Counted from the stretch's first letter, positions 1 through 7,793 are shown. The stretch is 47,513 nucleotides of DNA from Clostridia bacterium (GCA_017403265.1 JAFQOJ010000025.1:1-47513); one strand, 5' to 3'. A program made the numbers and translations. Notes: generated from the sequence alone by a model not told the origin.

Positions 1-519
1 ATTGGTCGTTACGGTCTTCTTACCTGGGTTCCCACCTACTTTATGGATGAGATGAACCTTTCAGTTAAAGACGGTATCTTCTCTTCAATTCTTCTTCCTA
101 TCGGTCAGGCATGCGCTATGTTCGTATTCCCCTTCATCACCGATAAGATTTTCAAGGGCAAACGTGAACCAATGCTTATCTTAGCTGCAATTGTTGCTTG
201 CGCAGGTCTTGTATGCTTCCCCTTCTTCAAAACACAGGCTCCTGCAACAATTATGTTGTTCGTAGTTGGCGTATTCTCAATGGTAACAGGTGTTATCTGG
301 GCTATCGCAGGCGATATGGGTGGCCGTGCACTTTCATCTACCGTTGTTGGTGTTCTTGACTGGGCTGTATATATGGGTGCTGCTATTCAGGCTTCTGTAT
401 TCGGCTTTGTTCAACAAAAATTCGGTTGGAATGCAATCTTTATCACTATCGGTTGCCTCTACATCGTATTACTTGTATTGACATTTTGCGCTCGCAAAAT
501 GAAGATGAAGAAACTTTAA
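1..519 (+). CDS. MFS transporter, C-terminal part (OPA-like organophosphate/anion family)
   Basis: The reading frame is open from the first base, so the N-terminal part lies outside the window. The visible 172 residues hold about five hydrophobic segments. A GRYGLLTWVPTYF stretch followed by a short cytoplasmic loop (ITDKIFKGKRE) resembles the centre of glycerol-3-phosphate/hexose-phosphate antiporters of the OPA branch of the major facilitator superfamily. The protein would sit in the cytoplasmic membrane. The substrate cannot be read from this half. The C-terminus (ARKMKMKKL) is short and basic, as expected of a cytoplasmic tail. A strong terminator follows 20 bases after the stop, so this is the last gene of its transcript. 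Confidence 0.75.
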   Translation: MGRYGLLTWVPTYFMDEMNLSVKDGIFSSILLPIGQACAMFVFPFITDKIFKGKREPMLILAAIVACAGLVCFPFFKTQAPATIMLFVVGVFSMVTGVIWAIAGDMGGRALSSTVVGVLDWAVYMGAAIQASVFGFVQQKFGWNAIFITIGCLYIVLLVLTFCARKMKMKKL

Positions 520-537
520 TCTTTATTAAAAATTTTA

Positions 538-567
538 AACAGCTCGACTTTGTCGGGCTGTTTTTTT
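538..567 (+). terminator. Rho-independent terminator after the MFS gene
   Basis: A 9-11 bp stem (CAGCTCGAC pairing with GTCGGGCTG, loop TTT) is followed by seven T. It separates the transporter gene from galE. Confidence 0.9.
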
Positions 568-582
568 ATATGTGTTTATTCC

Positions 583-611
583 TTGACAAAATATTGCATA
601 TATTATAAAAT
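583..611 (+). promoter_or_regulatory. Sigma-A promoter of galE
   Basis: TTGACA (583-588) is separated by 17 bp from TAAAAT (606-611), about 38 bases before the galE start. Confidence 0.7.
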
Positions 612-649
612 AAAAGGTAAGGAAAAATTTTTATTTTAAGGAGAATATT

Positions 650-1663
650 ATGGCTATTTTAGTTACCGGCGGTGCAGGCTATATAGGCAGTCACACCTGT
701 ATTGAAATGCAAAATGCAGGATATGACGTTATTGTTATTGATAACCTTGATAACTCCAGCAGCGAAGCCTTAAAAAGAGTAGAAAAAATCACAGGTAAAG
801 AAATTAAATTTTACCAAGAAGACGTAAGAAACAAAGAGGTTTTACGCAAAATATTCAGTGAAAATAATATTGAAGCGGTTATCCATTTCGCAGGACTTAA
901 AGCAGTTGGCGAATCGGTAAAAGAGCCTATTATGTATTATGACAACAACCTTATAAGCACCCTTGTTTTACTTGAGGTTATGAATGAATTTGGTGTTAAG
1001 AAGATAGTTTTCTCTTCTTCTGCTACAGTTTACGGTGTTGCTACCGAAATGCCTTTGGTAGAGGGTATGCCTTTGGGTGCAATCAACCCTTACGGCAGAA
1101 CAAAATACTTTATTGAAGAAATGCTTCGTGACCTTTATGTTGCAGATAAGGATTGGTGTATAGCGCTTCTTCGTTACTTCAACCCTATCGGTGCTCACGA
1201 AAGCGGAACAATCGGCGAAGACCCCAAGGGTATCCCGAACAATTTAATGCCTTATATTGCACAAGTGGCGGTTGGTAAGCTTGAAAAGCTTCATGTTTTC
1301 GGTAATGATTATAAAACGGTTGACGGCACAGGTGTTCGCGACTATATCCATGTAGTAGACCTTGCAAACGGCCATGTTAAAGCAGTGGATTGGGCGCTAG
1401 AACATAAGGGCTGTGAAGCATTTAACTTAGGCACAGGTAACGGCACAAGCGTTTTACAGCTTCGCGAAGCTTTTGTGAAAGCAAGCGGTATTGATGTACC
1501 TTATGTTATTGACCCACGCCGCCCCGGCGACCCTGACGAAGTTTACGCCAATGCCGATAAGGCACGCGAAGTGCTCGGTTGGGAAGCAAAGTTTGGTATA
1601 GACGAAATGTGCCGCGATACTTGGAACTGGCAGAAAAACAACCCACAGGGATATTTGAAGTAA
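650..1663 (+). CDS. galE: UDP-glucose 4-epimerase
   Basis: This enzyme interconverts UDP-glucose and UDP-galactose in the cytoplasm with bound NAD (Leloir pathway and cell-envelope sugar supply). The 337-residue length is typical. The Rossmann motif TGGAGYIGSHT is at residues 6-16. The SSSATVYG strand (122-129) supplies the active-site Ser, and the catalytic pair is Y148-x3-K152 in NPYGRTKY. A nucleotide-sugar segment (RYFNPIGAH) and the C-terminal DPRRPGDPDEVYA motif are also present. An AAGGAG ribosome site lies 7 bases before the ATG. It has its own promoter and appears monocistronic. galU, the other UDP-glucose gene in the window, is about 5 kb away on the other strand. Confidence 0.97.
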   Translation: MAILVTGGAGYIGSHTCIEMQNAGYDVIVIDNLDNSSSEALKRVEKITGKEIKFYQEDVRNKEVLRKIFSENNIEAVIHFAGLKAVGESVKEPIMYYDNNLISTLVLLEVMNEFGVKKIVFSSSATVYGVATEMPLVEGMPLGAINPYGRTKYFIEEMLRDLYVADKDWCIALLRYFNPIGAHESGTIGEDPKGIPNNLMPYIAQVAVGKLEKLHVFGNDYKTVDGTGVRDYIHVVDLANGHVKAVDWALEHKGCEAFNLGTGNGTSVLQLREAFVKASGIDVPYVIDPRRPGDPDEVYANADKAREVLGWEAKFGIDEMCRDTWNWQKNNPQGYLK

Positions 1664-1784
1664 AAAGTAAGAGTGAATAGTGAATAAGTAAGGAGTTTCG
1701 TACAGCGAAACGATATATAAGGTTTTTGCACCGCAAAAACACCTTACCTATTCACTATTACTTATTAACTATTACTTTATATTT
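1664..1784. repeat. Palindromic intergenic repeat with two internal hairpins
   Basis: The segment between galE and the tRNA is an imperfect long palindrome. The left arm (about 1664-1693, built from GTGAATA units) pairs with the right arm (about 1742-1780). Between the arms are two perfect small hairpins: GTTTCG/CGAAAC (1695-1711) and GTTTTTGC/GCAAAAAC (1722-1740). This cloverleaf-like layout is typical of small non-coding dispersed repeats. Only one copy is visible here, so dispersal is inferred. Confidence 0.6.
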
Positions 1785-1861
1785 CCGCCCGTGGCGCAGC
1801 TGGATAACGCAGCAGATTCCGATTCTGAAGAACGGGGGTTCGAATCCCTTCGGGCGGGCCA
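1785..1861 (+). tRNA. tRNA-Arg (anticodon CCG)
   Basis: The acceptor stem CCGCCCG (1785-1791) pairs with CGGGCGG (1851-1857), followed by discriminator G and an encoded CCA (1859-1861). The anticodon arm has loop TTCCGAT with anticodon CCG at 1819-1821, reading CGG codons. The T arm is GGGGG-TTCGAAT-CCCTT. The D stem has a 13-22 mismatch, and the first anticodon-stem pair (27-43) is G-A, which is slightly irregular. All invariant features needed for a working tRNA are present. Confidence 0.93.
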
Positions 1862-1906
1862 ATTTAAAAGAGAATCATTCCGTAAGGATTGGTTCTCTTT
1901 TAAATT
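1861..1906 (+). terminator. Hairpin after tRNA-Arg, probable terminator
   Basis: A perfect 14-bp outer stem (AATTTAAAAGAGAA at 1861-1874 with TTCTCTTTTAAATT at 1893-1906) begins at the last base of the tRNA. It has an A/T-rich tail rather than a clean T run. It probably ends the tRNA transcript or serves in 3' processing. Confidence 0.6.
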
Positions 1907-1918
1907 ATCTTCTGTTTA

Positions 1919-1937
1919 CCGAAGGGGTTCGAACACG
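1919..1937 (-). other. Inverted T-arm-like sequence beside tRNA-Arg
   Basis: Read on the minus strand, this segment (TGTTCGAACCCCTTCGG) matches most of the T arm and 3' acceptor of the neighbouring tRNA-Arg. It therefore forms an inverted repeat with the tRNA end. It is too short to be a tRNA. It may be a degraded tRNA fragment or part of a recombination scar. Confidence 0.35.
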
Positions 1938-1990
1938 CAGGTTAAAAAAATTAAAAGACTTCGAATTTACGCATTCTACTCAATGAATAA

Positions 1991-2019
1991 TTGATTCAAC
2001 CCAAAATTTCTGCTATAAT
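1991..2019 (+). promoter_or_regulatory. Promoter of the barstar-domain gene
   Basis: TTGATT (1991-1996), 17-bp spacer, perfect TATAAT (2014-2019), 22 bases before the chosen ATG. Confidence 0.7.
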
Positions 2020-2041
2020 ATTTTAAAAGGCGGTGCAACAA

Positions 2042-2902
2042 ATGGTTTTAAAAAATGATAAATTCAATGTGGAAATCAAAAAAATCAACATTGATACCAA
2101 TGACGAAAATTTCGATTATATATATGATTTTGAGCGCTACAAGGACGAAGAATTACATTCCGTTTTAGCCATAAAAATAATAACTGCCGTTAAGGAAACA
2201 CAAATAGCGCTATATTGTGATTTTTGCGGTGATTATAAATGTTGCACAGTTTTAAATAATGAAAAATTGCTTATAGCTAAATTCAATACCGTATATGAAA
2301 TAAATCTTATTAGCGGTGAAGCGCGCTACAAGCAGTTCAACGATTTAGCAGGTACTATGGGTCTATACAAGGTTGAAGATGGATATATTATTCACGGCGA
2401 AATGGAAATTGTAAAATTAGATTATAAGCTTACTACGGTTTGGCGGTTTGGCGGCGCAGACATATTTGCATCTCCACAAGGAAATGATTCATTTAAAATC
2501 TCAAACGACAAAATTGAGCTTATTGACTTTGAAAACAATCATTATACCATTAATTTAAACGGTCAATTAATTGAACAATTTATGAAAAAGCAGGATTGGT
2601 ATAATTCGTTTAAGCAAATAACTGAAAGCCCTATCATACTAAATTTCGCAAAATGCGGTAATAATTTAGGCGAAATTCACCTAATGCTTAAAGAAAAGTT
2701 TGGTTTGCCTGAATATTACGGCGAAAATTGGGACGCTCTTTGGGATTGCTTGCGTTATCTCTTTGATGATGAAATAACAGTAGAACTACATAATTTTTAT
2801 TCCTTGGAACCTAAGCTACAAGATTATTGTACTCCTATGTTAGAAGTTTTTAACGATGTTCATAATGAAACACCAAATTTTACGTATAAAATTATATCAT
2901 AA
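2042..2902 (+). CDS. Barstar-domain protein with an N-terminal beta-rich domain
   Basis: Residues of about 190-285 match the barstar (RNase inhibitor) fold. Diagnostic segments are KFGLPEYYGENWDALWDCL and the acidic EITVELHNF strand. In Bacillus amyloliquefaciens the equivalent helix and acidic residues block the barnase active site. The first 185 residues are beta-strand-rich and propeller-like (for example YEINLISGEARY and GYIIHGEMEIVKLDY) and are not assigned to a family. I chose ATG 2042 over GTG 2033 because AAAGGCGG ends directly at the GTG but lies 8 bases before the ATG. No barnase-like or other toxin gene is adjacent, so it is an orphan immunity-type protein. Fit to barstar is good; the biological partner is unknown. 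Confidence 0.75.
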   Translation: MVLKNDKFNVEIKKINIDTNDENFDYIYDFERYKDEELHSVLAIKIITAVKETQIALYCDFCGDYKCCTVLNNEKLLIAKFNTVYEINLISGEARYKQFNDLAGTMGLYKVEDGYIIHGEMEIVKLDYKLTTVWRFGGADIFASPQGNDSFKISNDKIELIDFENNHYTINLNGQLIEQFMKKQDWYNSFKQITESPIILNFAKCGNNLGEIHLMLKEKFGLPEYYGENWDALWDCLRYLFDDEITVELHNFYSLEPKLQDYCTPMLEVFNDVHNETPNFTYKIIS

Positions 2903-2918
2903 AATTCGGTTATTAAAT

Positions 2919-2970
2919 AAAACACCGTTGAAATCTGAACCCCTACGGTTTGGACTCCAATGGTGTTTTA
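2919..2970 (+). terminator. Long two-part hairpin after the barstar gene
   Basis: AAAACACCGTTG (2919-2930) pairs with CAATGGTGTTTT (2958-2969). An inner 8-bp stem (TCTGAACC with GGTTTGGA) sits inside it. The TTTT that follows is short, so it is a plausible but not ideal terminator. Confidence 0.55.
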
Positions 2971-3162
2971 CCTTTTAACCCTTTATTAAGCGACTATCCA
3001 AAGTTAATTTTTTATTTTAGGATGTGAATTAATTTCAAAACAAAACACAAAGAATCAAAAAGCTGCACTTTTTAGCCTATATCTCAACAAACTAAAAGTC
3101 GGTTGTTTAAGGCATAATTATGTTCTATTTCTTCAGGGTATAAATACTGCAACTTTTCAAAA

Positions 3163-3190
3163 CTTTACAGATAAGTTGACAGATGTAAAG
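3163..3190 (+). promoter_or_regulatory. Candidate NiaR operator overlapping the nadA -35 box
   Basis: The inverted repeat CTTTAC (3163-3168) / GTAAAG (3185-3190) and the direct repeat ACAGAT flank and cover the -35 hexamer. A repressor bound here would block RNA polymerase. The niaR gene at the end of the same operon makes NiaR the natural ligand. The site assignment is inferred from position and symmetry, not from a matched motif model. Confidence 0.5.
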
Positions 3191-3204
3191 TTTAGTGGTA
3201 TAAT
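3176..3204 (+). promoter_or_regulatory. Consensus sigma-A promoter of the nad operon
   Basis: Perfect TTGACA (3176-3181), 17-bp spacer, perfect TATAAT (3199-3204). Such an ideal promoter generally needs a repressor, which fits control by the co-encoded NiaR. Confidence 0.85.
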
Positions 3205-3249
3205 CTATGCGTTTAGTAATTCAGTTCGAGTGACAAAGGAAAGGCGTAT

Positions 3250-4149
3250 ATGAAAAATCAAATCGAACAATTAAAAAAAGAAAAAAATGCGGTAATACTT
3301 GCCCATTATTATGCTCCTGCCACGTTGCAGGAAATTGCGGATTTTGTAGGAGATTCTTTTTATCTAGCCAAGATTGCAAAGCAAAGTGATGCAGATATTA
3401 TTGTTTTTTGCGGTGTTAAGTTTATGGGAGAAAGTGCAAAAATATTAAATCAAGACAAAAAGGTTCTTATGCCCGACTTAACAGCCGATTGTGCTATGGC
3501 ACATATGGTAAAAAACGGCATTATTGACGAAATGAAGGCAAAATATGATGACCTTGCGGTTGTGTGTTACATCAATTCAACGGCAGAGCTTAAAGGCATA
3601 AGTGATGTTTGTGTCACCTCTTCTAATGCTGTGAAAATTGTAAAAGCACTTCCAAACAAGAATATATTCTTTATTCCTGACCGCAATCTTGGCAGATTTG
3701 TTGCCAAGCAGGTGCGCGAGAAAAACATTATTCTAAATGACGGATGTTGTCCTATCCATGCAAAAATCACAGCAAATCAGCTTATATCTTTGAAAGAAAG
3801 GTATCCGAAAGCAAAGGTGCTTTCACACCCCGAATGTAACCCTGCTGTGCTTGAATTATCGGATTATATCGGTAGCACCGCAGATATCATTGCATTTGCC
3901 AAAAAAGATAAGGCTTTAGAATACATAATTTGCACCGAATGCGGTGTAGACTATAAACTAATTACAGACAATCCCCACAAGCATTTTTATTATCCCGAAC
4001 CGCTTCCTTGCTGTAAGGATATGAAACTGAATACTCTTGAATCTGTCTTATCAGTACTTAAAAGAGAAGATAAAGAAGTAACTATATCTGAGGATATTTG
4101 CCAGAAAGCAATAATTCCTCTTAACAGAATGTTGGAGCTAGGCTGCTAA
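3250..4149 (+). CDS. nadA: Quinolinate synthase
   Basis: NadA condenses iminoaspartate with dihydroxyacetone phosphate to quinolinate, the second step of de novo NAD synthesis, using an oxygen-sensitive [4Fe-4S] cluster. At 299 residues it is the short type known from Thermotoga. Likely cluster cysteines are C81 (LTADCAMA), C166 or C167 (NDGCCPIH) and C254 or C255 (PLPCCKDM). The doubled Cys at two of the three sites is slightly unusual. Other family motifs are ILAHYYAP (residues 17-24), FCGVKFMGESAKIL (53-66) and SHPECNPAV (192-200). An AAAGGA ribosome site precedes the ATG. The stop codon overlaps the nadB start as TAATG, giving tight translational coupling. Confidence 0.95.
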   Translation: MKNQIEQLKKEKNAVILAHYYAPATLQEIADFVGDSFYLAKIAKQSDADIIVFCGVKFMGESAKILNQDKKVLMPDLTADCAMAHMVKNGIIDEMKAKYDDLAVVCYINSTAELKGISDVCVTSSNAVKIVKALPNKNIFFIPDRNLGRFVAKQVREKNIILNDGCCPIHAKITANQLISLKERYPKAKVLSHPECNPAVLELSDYIGSTADIIAFAKKDKALEYIICTECGVDYKLITDNPHKHFYYPEPLPCCKDMKLNTLESVLSVLKREDKEVTISEDICQKAIIPLNRMLELGC

Positions 4150-5423
4150 TGATTACAGACATATTAATTGTTGGTTGCGGTGTTGCGGGACTTTACTGTG
4201 CGCTTAATTTACCGAAAGACAAAAAAATCACCGTTGTTACCAAAAATAAAGCGCCCAAGAGTGATTCGTTTCTTGCTCAAGGAGGTATTTGCGTTCTTCG
4301 TGACGAAAAAGATTATAAATCTTTCTATGAAGATACGATGAAAGCAGGTCATTATGAAAACAACCCCGATTCTGTAGAAATTATGATTCGTTCTTCTCAG
4401 GAAGTCATCAGTGATTTAGTGGCCTTTGGTGTTCGCTTTGAAAAAAACGGAGAAGCCTTTACCTATACCCGTGAGGGTGCTCATTCTAAACCGCGTATTC
4501 TATTTCACGAAGACGAAACAGGAAAGGAAATTACCTCACATTTGCTTGAAACTGCAAAAAACCAACCTAACATAACGCTTATTGAAAACTTTACAATGGT
4601 GGACCTTATATGCAAAAATAATATATGCACAGGTATCATCGGACACGATATTCACGGAAAATATACAAGCATCCACGCAGATTATACTGTACTTGCAACA
4701 GGCGGCATAGGCGGACTCTTCAAGCATTCCACAAACTACCGACACCTAACAGGTGATGCCTTGGCATTAGCCCTAAAGTATGATATCAAACTGCAACATA
4801 TAGACTATATACAGATTCACCCAACAACGCTTTATACTAAAAAAGACGGACGAGAGTTTCTTATTTCCGAATCGGTGCGTGGCGAGGGCGCAATTTTGCT
4901 TAATTCTAAAGGCGAAAGATTTGTAAACGAACTGCTACCGCGCGATGTTGTAGCAAATGCTATCTTCCAACAAATGAAAAATGAAAACAGCGAATATGTT
5001 TGGCTGTCTTTAGCACCTATTCCTGCCCAAAAAATCAAAAATCATTTCCCCAATATTTATAAGCACTGTCTTGGCGAGGGTTATGATATAACAAAAGAGC
5101 CTATCCCTGTTGTACCGTCACAGCATTACTTTATGGGCGGTATTGATGTTGACCAATATAGCAAAACCTCTATGAATAGGTTATATGCTGTTGGTGAAAC
5201 GGCTTGTAACGGTGTTCACGGAAGAAATCGGCTTGCAAGTAATTCACTGCTTGAAAGTCTTGTGTTTGCCAAAAGAGCCGCAAAGCATATTATAGAAAAT
5301 TATGAAACCTTAAAATCGTTTACCGACATTACTGTCGATGTATCGCAGTATGACGGATATCAGGAAAAATACAAAGAATCAGTATTGAAGGCAATTGAAA
5401 AGGAGAAAAACAGCCATGAATAA
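4149..5423 (+). CDS. nadB: L-aspartate oxidase (short form)
   Basis: This FAD enzyme oxidises L-aspartate to iminoaspartate, the substrate passed to NadA. The N-terminal dinucleotide-binding motif ILIVGCGVAGLYCAL starts at residue 6. SFLAQGGICV, the succinate-dehydrogenase-like active-site segment (HIDYIQIHPT, RGEGAILLNSKGERF, LPRDVV), SQHYFMGGIDVD and GRNRLASNSLLESLVF are all present. The 424-residue chain lacks most of the C-terminal helical domain of the about 535-residue E. coli and Bacillus proteins, which is common in clostridial members. The start shares one base with the nadA stop, and the end overlaps the nadC start by 8 bases. Confidence 0.95.
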   Translation: MITDILIVGCGVAGLYCALNLPKDKKITVVTKNKAPKSDSFLAQGGICVLRDEKDYKSFYEDTMKAGHYENNPDSVEIMIRSSQEVISDLVAFGVRFEKNGEAFTYTREGAHSKPRILFHEDETGKEITSHLLETAKNQPNITLIENFTMVDLICKNNICTGIIGHDIHGKYTSIHADYTVLATGGIGGLFKHSTNYRHLTGDALALALKYDIKLQHIDYIQIHPTTLYTKKDGREFLISESVRGEGAILLNSKGERFVNELLPRDVVANAIFQQMKNENSEYVWLSLAPIPAQKIKNHFPNIYKHCLGEGYDITKEPIPVVPSQHYFMGGIDVDQYSKTSMNRLYAVGETACNGVHGRNRLASNSLLESLVFAKRAAKHIIENYETLKSFTDITVDVSQYDGYQEKYKESVLKAIEKEKNSHE

Positions 5424-6267
5424 TATTACAATGAAACTAAATGCAAACGATTTGATTTTGGCGGCACTTAAAGAGGATATCACCAGTGAGGATATCTCGA
5501 CTAATTCCGTAATGCCAAATTATCAGCTTGGCGAAGTGGAACTTATTTGCAAGGAAGATGGGGTCATTGCAGGTCTTGATGTATTTAAGCGTGTATTCCA
5601 ATTGCTTGACGAAAAAACGGAAGTGATATTTACCTGCGCTGATGGAGATACCGTTAAAAACGGACAAAAATTGGGATGTATTCGTGGTGATATACGGATT
5701 TTGCTTTCGGGCGAGAGAACAGCACTTAACTTTCTACAACGAATGAGCGGCATTGCAACCTATACTCGCACTATTGCCGATATGCTTAAAGGCAGTAATA
5801 CAAAACTTCTTGACACACGCAAAACCACACCTTGTATGCGTATTTTTGAAAAATATGCCGTCAAAGTCGGCGGTGGATACAATCACCGCTATAACCTAAG
5901 TGACGGTATTCTGCTAAAAGACAACCATATCGGTGCGGCAGGCGGTGTAAAAGAAGCTGTTAGAATGGCAAAAGAGTACGCTCCTTTTGTTCGTAAGATT
6001 GAAATTGAGGTTGAAAACCTCCAAATGCTTAAGGAAGCTCTTGAAGCAGGCGCAGATATTATAATGCTTGATAATATGAGCGTTGAAGATATGAAGGAAG
6101 CTGTAAAACTGTGTGCAGGTAAGGCAGAAACTGAGTGTAGCGGTAATGTTACAAAAGAAAATGTTGCAAAACTTGTAGATATTGGTGTAGACTATATTTC
6201 AAGTGGCGCACTTACACACTCTTCTCCAATATTGGATCTTTCTCTTAAAAATTTACACGCTGTATAA
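5416..6267 (+). CDS. nadC: Nicotinate-nucleotide pyrophosphorylase (carboxylating)
   Basis: This quinolinate phosphoribosyltransferase makes nicotinate mononucleotide from quinolinate and PRPP, with loss of CO2. Family motifs are SGERTALNFLQRMSGIAT (98-115), the substrate-binding DTRKTTP (133-139), GGGYNHRYNLSDGILLKDNH (152-171), EIEVEN and IIMLDNMS. The 283 residues are typical. The frame extends upstream to a TTG at 5395. I chose ATG 5416 because AAAGGAG (5399-5405, inside nadB) lies 10 bases before it. With nadA and nadB this completes the aspartate-to-NaMN route in one operon. Confidence 0.95.
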   Translation: MNNITMKLNANDLILAALKEDITSEDISTNSVMPNYQLGEVELICKEDGVIAGLDVFKRVFQLLDEKTEVIFTCADGDTVKNGQKLGCIRGDIRILLSGERTALNFLQRMSGIATYTRTIADMLKGSNTKLLDTRKTTPCMRIFEKYAVKVGGGYNHRYNLSDGILLKDNHIGAAGGVKEAVRMAKEYAPFVRKIEIEVENLQMLKEALEAGADIIMLDNMSVEDMKEAVKLCAGKAETECSGNVTKENVAKLVDIGVDYISSGALTHSSPILDLSLKNLHAV

Positions 6268-6280
6268 AAGGGGTGAAGAT

Positions 6281-6793
6281 ATGAAGGCGATTGACAGAAG
6301 AAAAGCCATTGCCAATCGGCTTTTGTCTGCAAATGAAGCTATTTCAGGAAGTGAACTTGCAAAGGAATTTGGTGTGTCCCGACAAATTATTGTACAGGAC
6401 ATTGCCACTCTAAAGGGTTCGGGCTATGATATTATTTCTACGCACAACGGATATATTATTCAAAAATCACCTTTTAAAGTACGTGTATTCAAACTACACC
6501 ACACAACAGAACAGACCGAGGATGAACTGAATACTATTGTTGACCTCGGCGGCACTGTTGTAGATGTTTTTGTATGTCATAAGGTATACGGTAAGATGGT
6601 AGCACCCTTAAATATCTTTTCCCGCCTTAATGTTAAACAATTCATCGAGGGAGTGCGAAGCGGAAAATCCTCTGAGCTAATGAATATTACAGGCGGATAC
6701 CATTATCATACAGTACGTGCTGACTCAGAGGAAATTTTAGATTCAATTGAAAACGCTCTTGAAAATAAAGGACTTATTGCGCCCAAAATATAG
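6281..6793 (+). CDS. niaR: NiaR-type transcriptional repressor of NAD biosynthesis
   Basis: The 170-residue protein has a winged-helix HTH (residues 5-60, SGSELAKEFGVSRQIIVQDI) and a C-terminal 3H domain (about 70-168). The 3H metal ligands are H74, E82, H141 and H143, with the same spacing as in the Thermotoga protein TM1602. The family senses nicotinic acid and represses NAD synthesis or niacin uptake genes. Being last in the nad operon implies autoregulation. The upstream frame runs into nadC, but ATG 6281 has the only good ribosome site (AAAGGGGTGA). The likely target is the dyad at the nadA promoter. Confidence 0.92.
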   Translation: MKAIDRRKAIANRLLSANEAISGSELAKEFGVSRQIIVQDIATLKGSGYDIISTHNGYIIQKSPFKVRVFKLHHTTEQTEDELNTIVDLGGTVVDVFVCHKVYGKMVAPLNIFSRLNVKQFIEGVRSGKSSELMNITGGYHYHTVRADSEEILDSIENALENKGLIAPKI

Positions 6794-6844
6794 TATTTTT
6801 TATTAAGTAATACACGTAAATTTTAATATAGCAATTAAACCGGC

Positions 6845-6864
6845 GAAGGTTCGAATTTCTTCGT
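6845..6864 (+). other. T-arm-like sequence between niaR and galU
   Basis: GGTTCGAATTTCTTCG repeats the T-arm core of tRNA-Arg (GGTTCGAATCCCTTCG, 1837-1852) with two mismatches, in direct orientation. No acceptor, anticodon or D arm is present. It is a decayed tRNA fragment or a chance match. Confidence 0.3.
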
Positions 6865-6883
6865 CAAGACAATCTCAAAAAGT

Positions 6884-6923
6884 AAAAGCAGATTTTCTAT
6901 TGTTTAGAAAATCTGCTTTTTAT
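6884..6923. terminator. Bidirectional terminator between niaR and galU
   Basis: A perfect 16-bp stem (6884-6899 with 6905-6920, loop TTGTT) has a T run on the plus side and an A run on the other. It can therefore end both the nad operon and the convergent galU operon. Confidence 0.9.
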
Positions 6924-7793
6924 TTATAATTCTTTTGCTAATTCTTTTATATATTCCCGTAATTCTTCCTTGGTTTCTGGGTGGTTAAGCGCAACTTCAA
7001 TATTAGCCTTTATAATACCGAACTTATTACCCATATCGTAACGGGTGCCACTGAAATCAACACCTGTCATACCCTTAGTTTTAGCAACCTCGCGCATTGC
7101 ATCTGTAAGCTGAAGCTCATTACCTGCGCCCAAGGGTGTACGCTCTAGGATATCAAAAATTTCGGGTTCTAAAACACATCTGCCTAAAATTGAGAAGTTA
7201 GAAAGCTTTTCTTCTAGCTTAGGCTTTTCAATCATATCGGTAACATTGTAGGTTTTATCGCCATTCTTTTCTACCGCTAAGGAACAATATTTTACTACTA
7301 AATGTTCGGGAACTTCTTTTATACCTACAACACTCTTGCCAAATGCTTCATAAGCATCAATCAACTCGCTAATTGCAGGAACTTCACCTATAATAACATC
7401 GTCACCGTAAAGCACCGCAAAAGGCTCGTCACCCACAAACTCGCGGGCTCTGAGTACCGCATCTCCAAGCCCCCTTGTTTCCTTTTGACGAATAAAATAG
7501 ATGTTCGCCATATTTGCTAAATCATCAAGCTCTTTTAAAGTGTCATACCTTTCACGCTTTAAAAGCATATTTTCAAGCTCAATAGAATGGTCAAAATGGT
7601 CTTCAATAATGCCTTTGCCACGGTTTGTTATGATTAAAATATCGGTAATTCCAGCCTTAACCGCTTCTTCAACTATATACTGAATTGCCGGTTTATCCAC
7701 TATTGGTAGCATCTCCTTAGGCATTGCCTTTGATGCCGGTAATACCCTTGTCCCAAGCCCTGCCGCAGGAATAATCGCCTTTTTGATTTTCAT
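6924..7793 (-). CDS. galU: UTP-glucose-1-phosphate uridylyltransferase
   Basis: The enzyme makes UDP-glucose from glucose-1-phosphate and UTP in the cytoplasm, feeding cell-wall and exopolysaccharide sugars and GalE. The 289 residues begin with the nucleotidyltransferase signature KKAIIPAAGLGTRVLPASKA, followed by PKEMLPIVDKPAIQYIVEEA. FAVLYGDDVI carries the metal-binding Asp pair, and EKPKLEE and GNELQLTDA follow. The ribosome site AAGAGGAG precedes the ATG. It is the last gene of a three-gene operon, 29 bases after the RING-type gene, and ends at the shared terminator. Confidence 0.96.
   Translation of the reverse strand: MKIKKAIIPAAGLGTRVLPASKAMPKEMLPIVDKPAIQYIVEEAVKAGITDILIITNRGKGIIEDHFDHSIELENMLLKRERYDTLKELDDLANMANIYFIRQKETRGLGDAVLRAREFVGDEPFAVLYGDDVIIGEVPAISELIDAYEAFGKSVVGIKEVPEHLVVKYCSLAVEKNGDKTYNVTDMIEKPKLEEKLSNFSILGRCVLEPEIFDILERTPLGAGNELQLTDAMREVAKTKGMTGVDFSGTRYDMGNKFGIIKANIEVALNHPETKEELREYIKELAKEL

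Larger units (their letters stand above)
2903..3249. other. 347-bp intergenic region between the barstar gene and nadA
   Basis: From left to right it holds a long hairpin (2919-2969), about 190 bases of A/T-rich sequence in which I see no ORF, RNA or repeat, and then the nadA operator/promoter (3163-3204). Confidence 0.7.

Noticed and set aside
1726-1994. Plus-strand ORFs crossing tRNA-Arg
   Set aside because: They read through a structured tRNA and hairpin, have no ribosome site and no family features.
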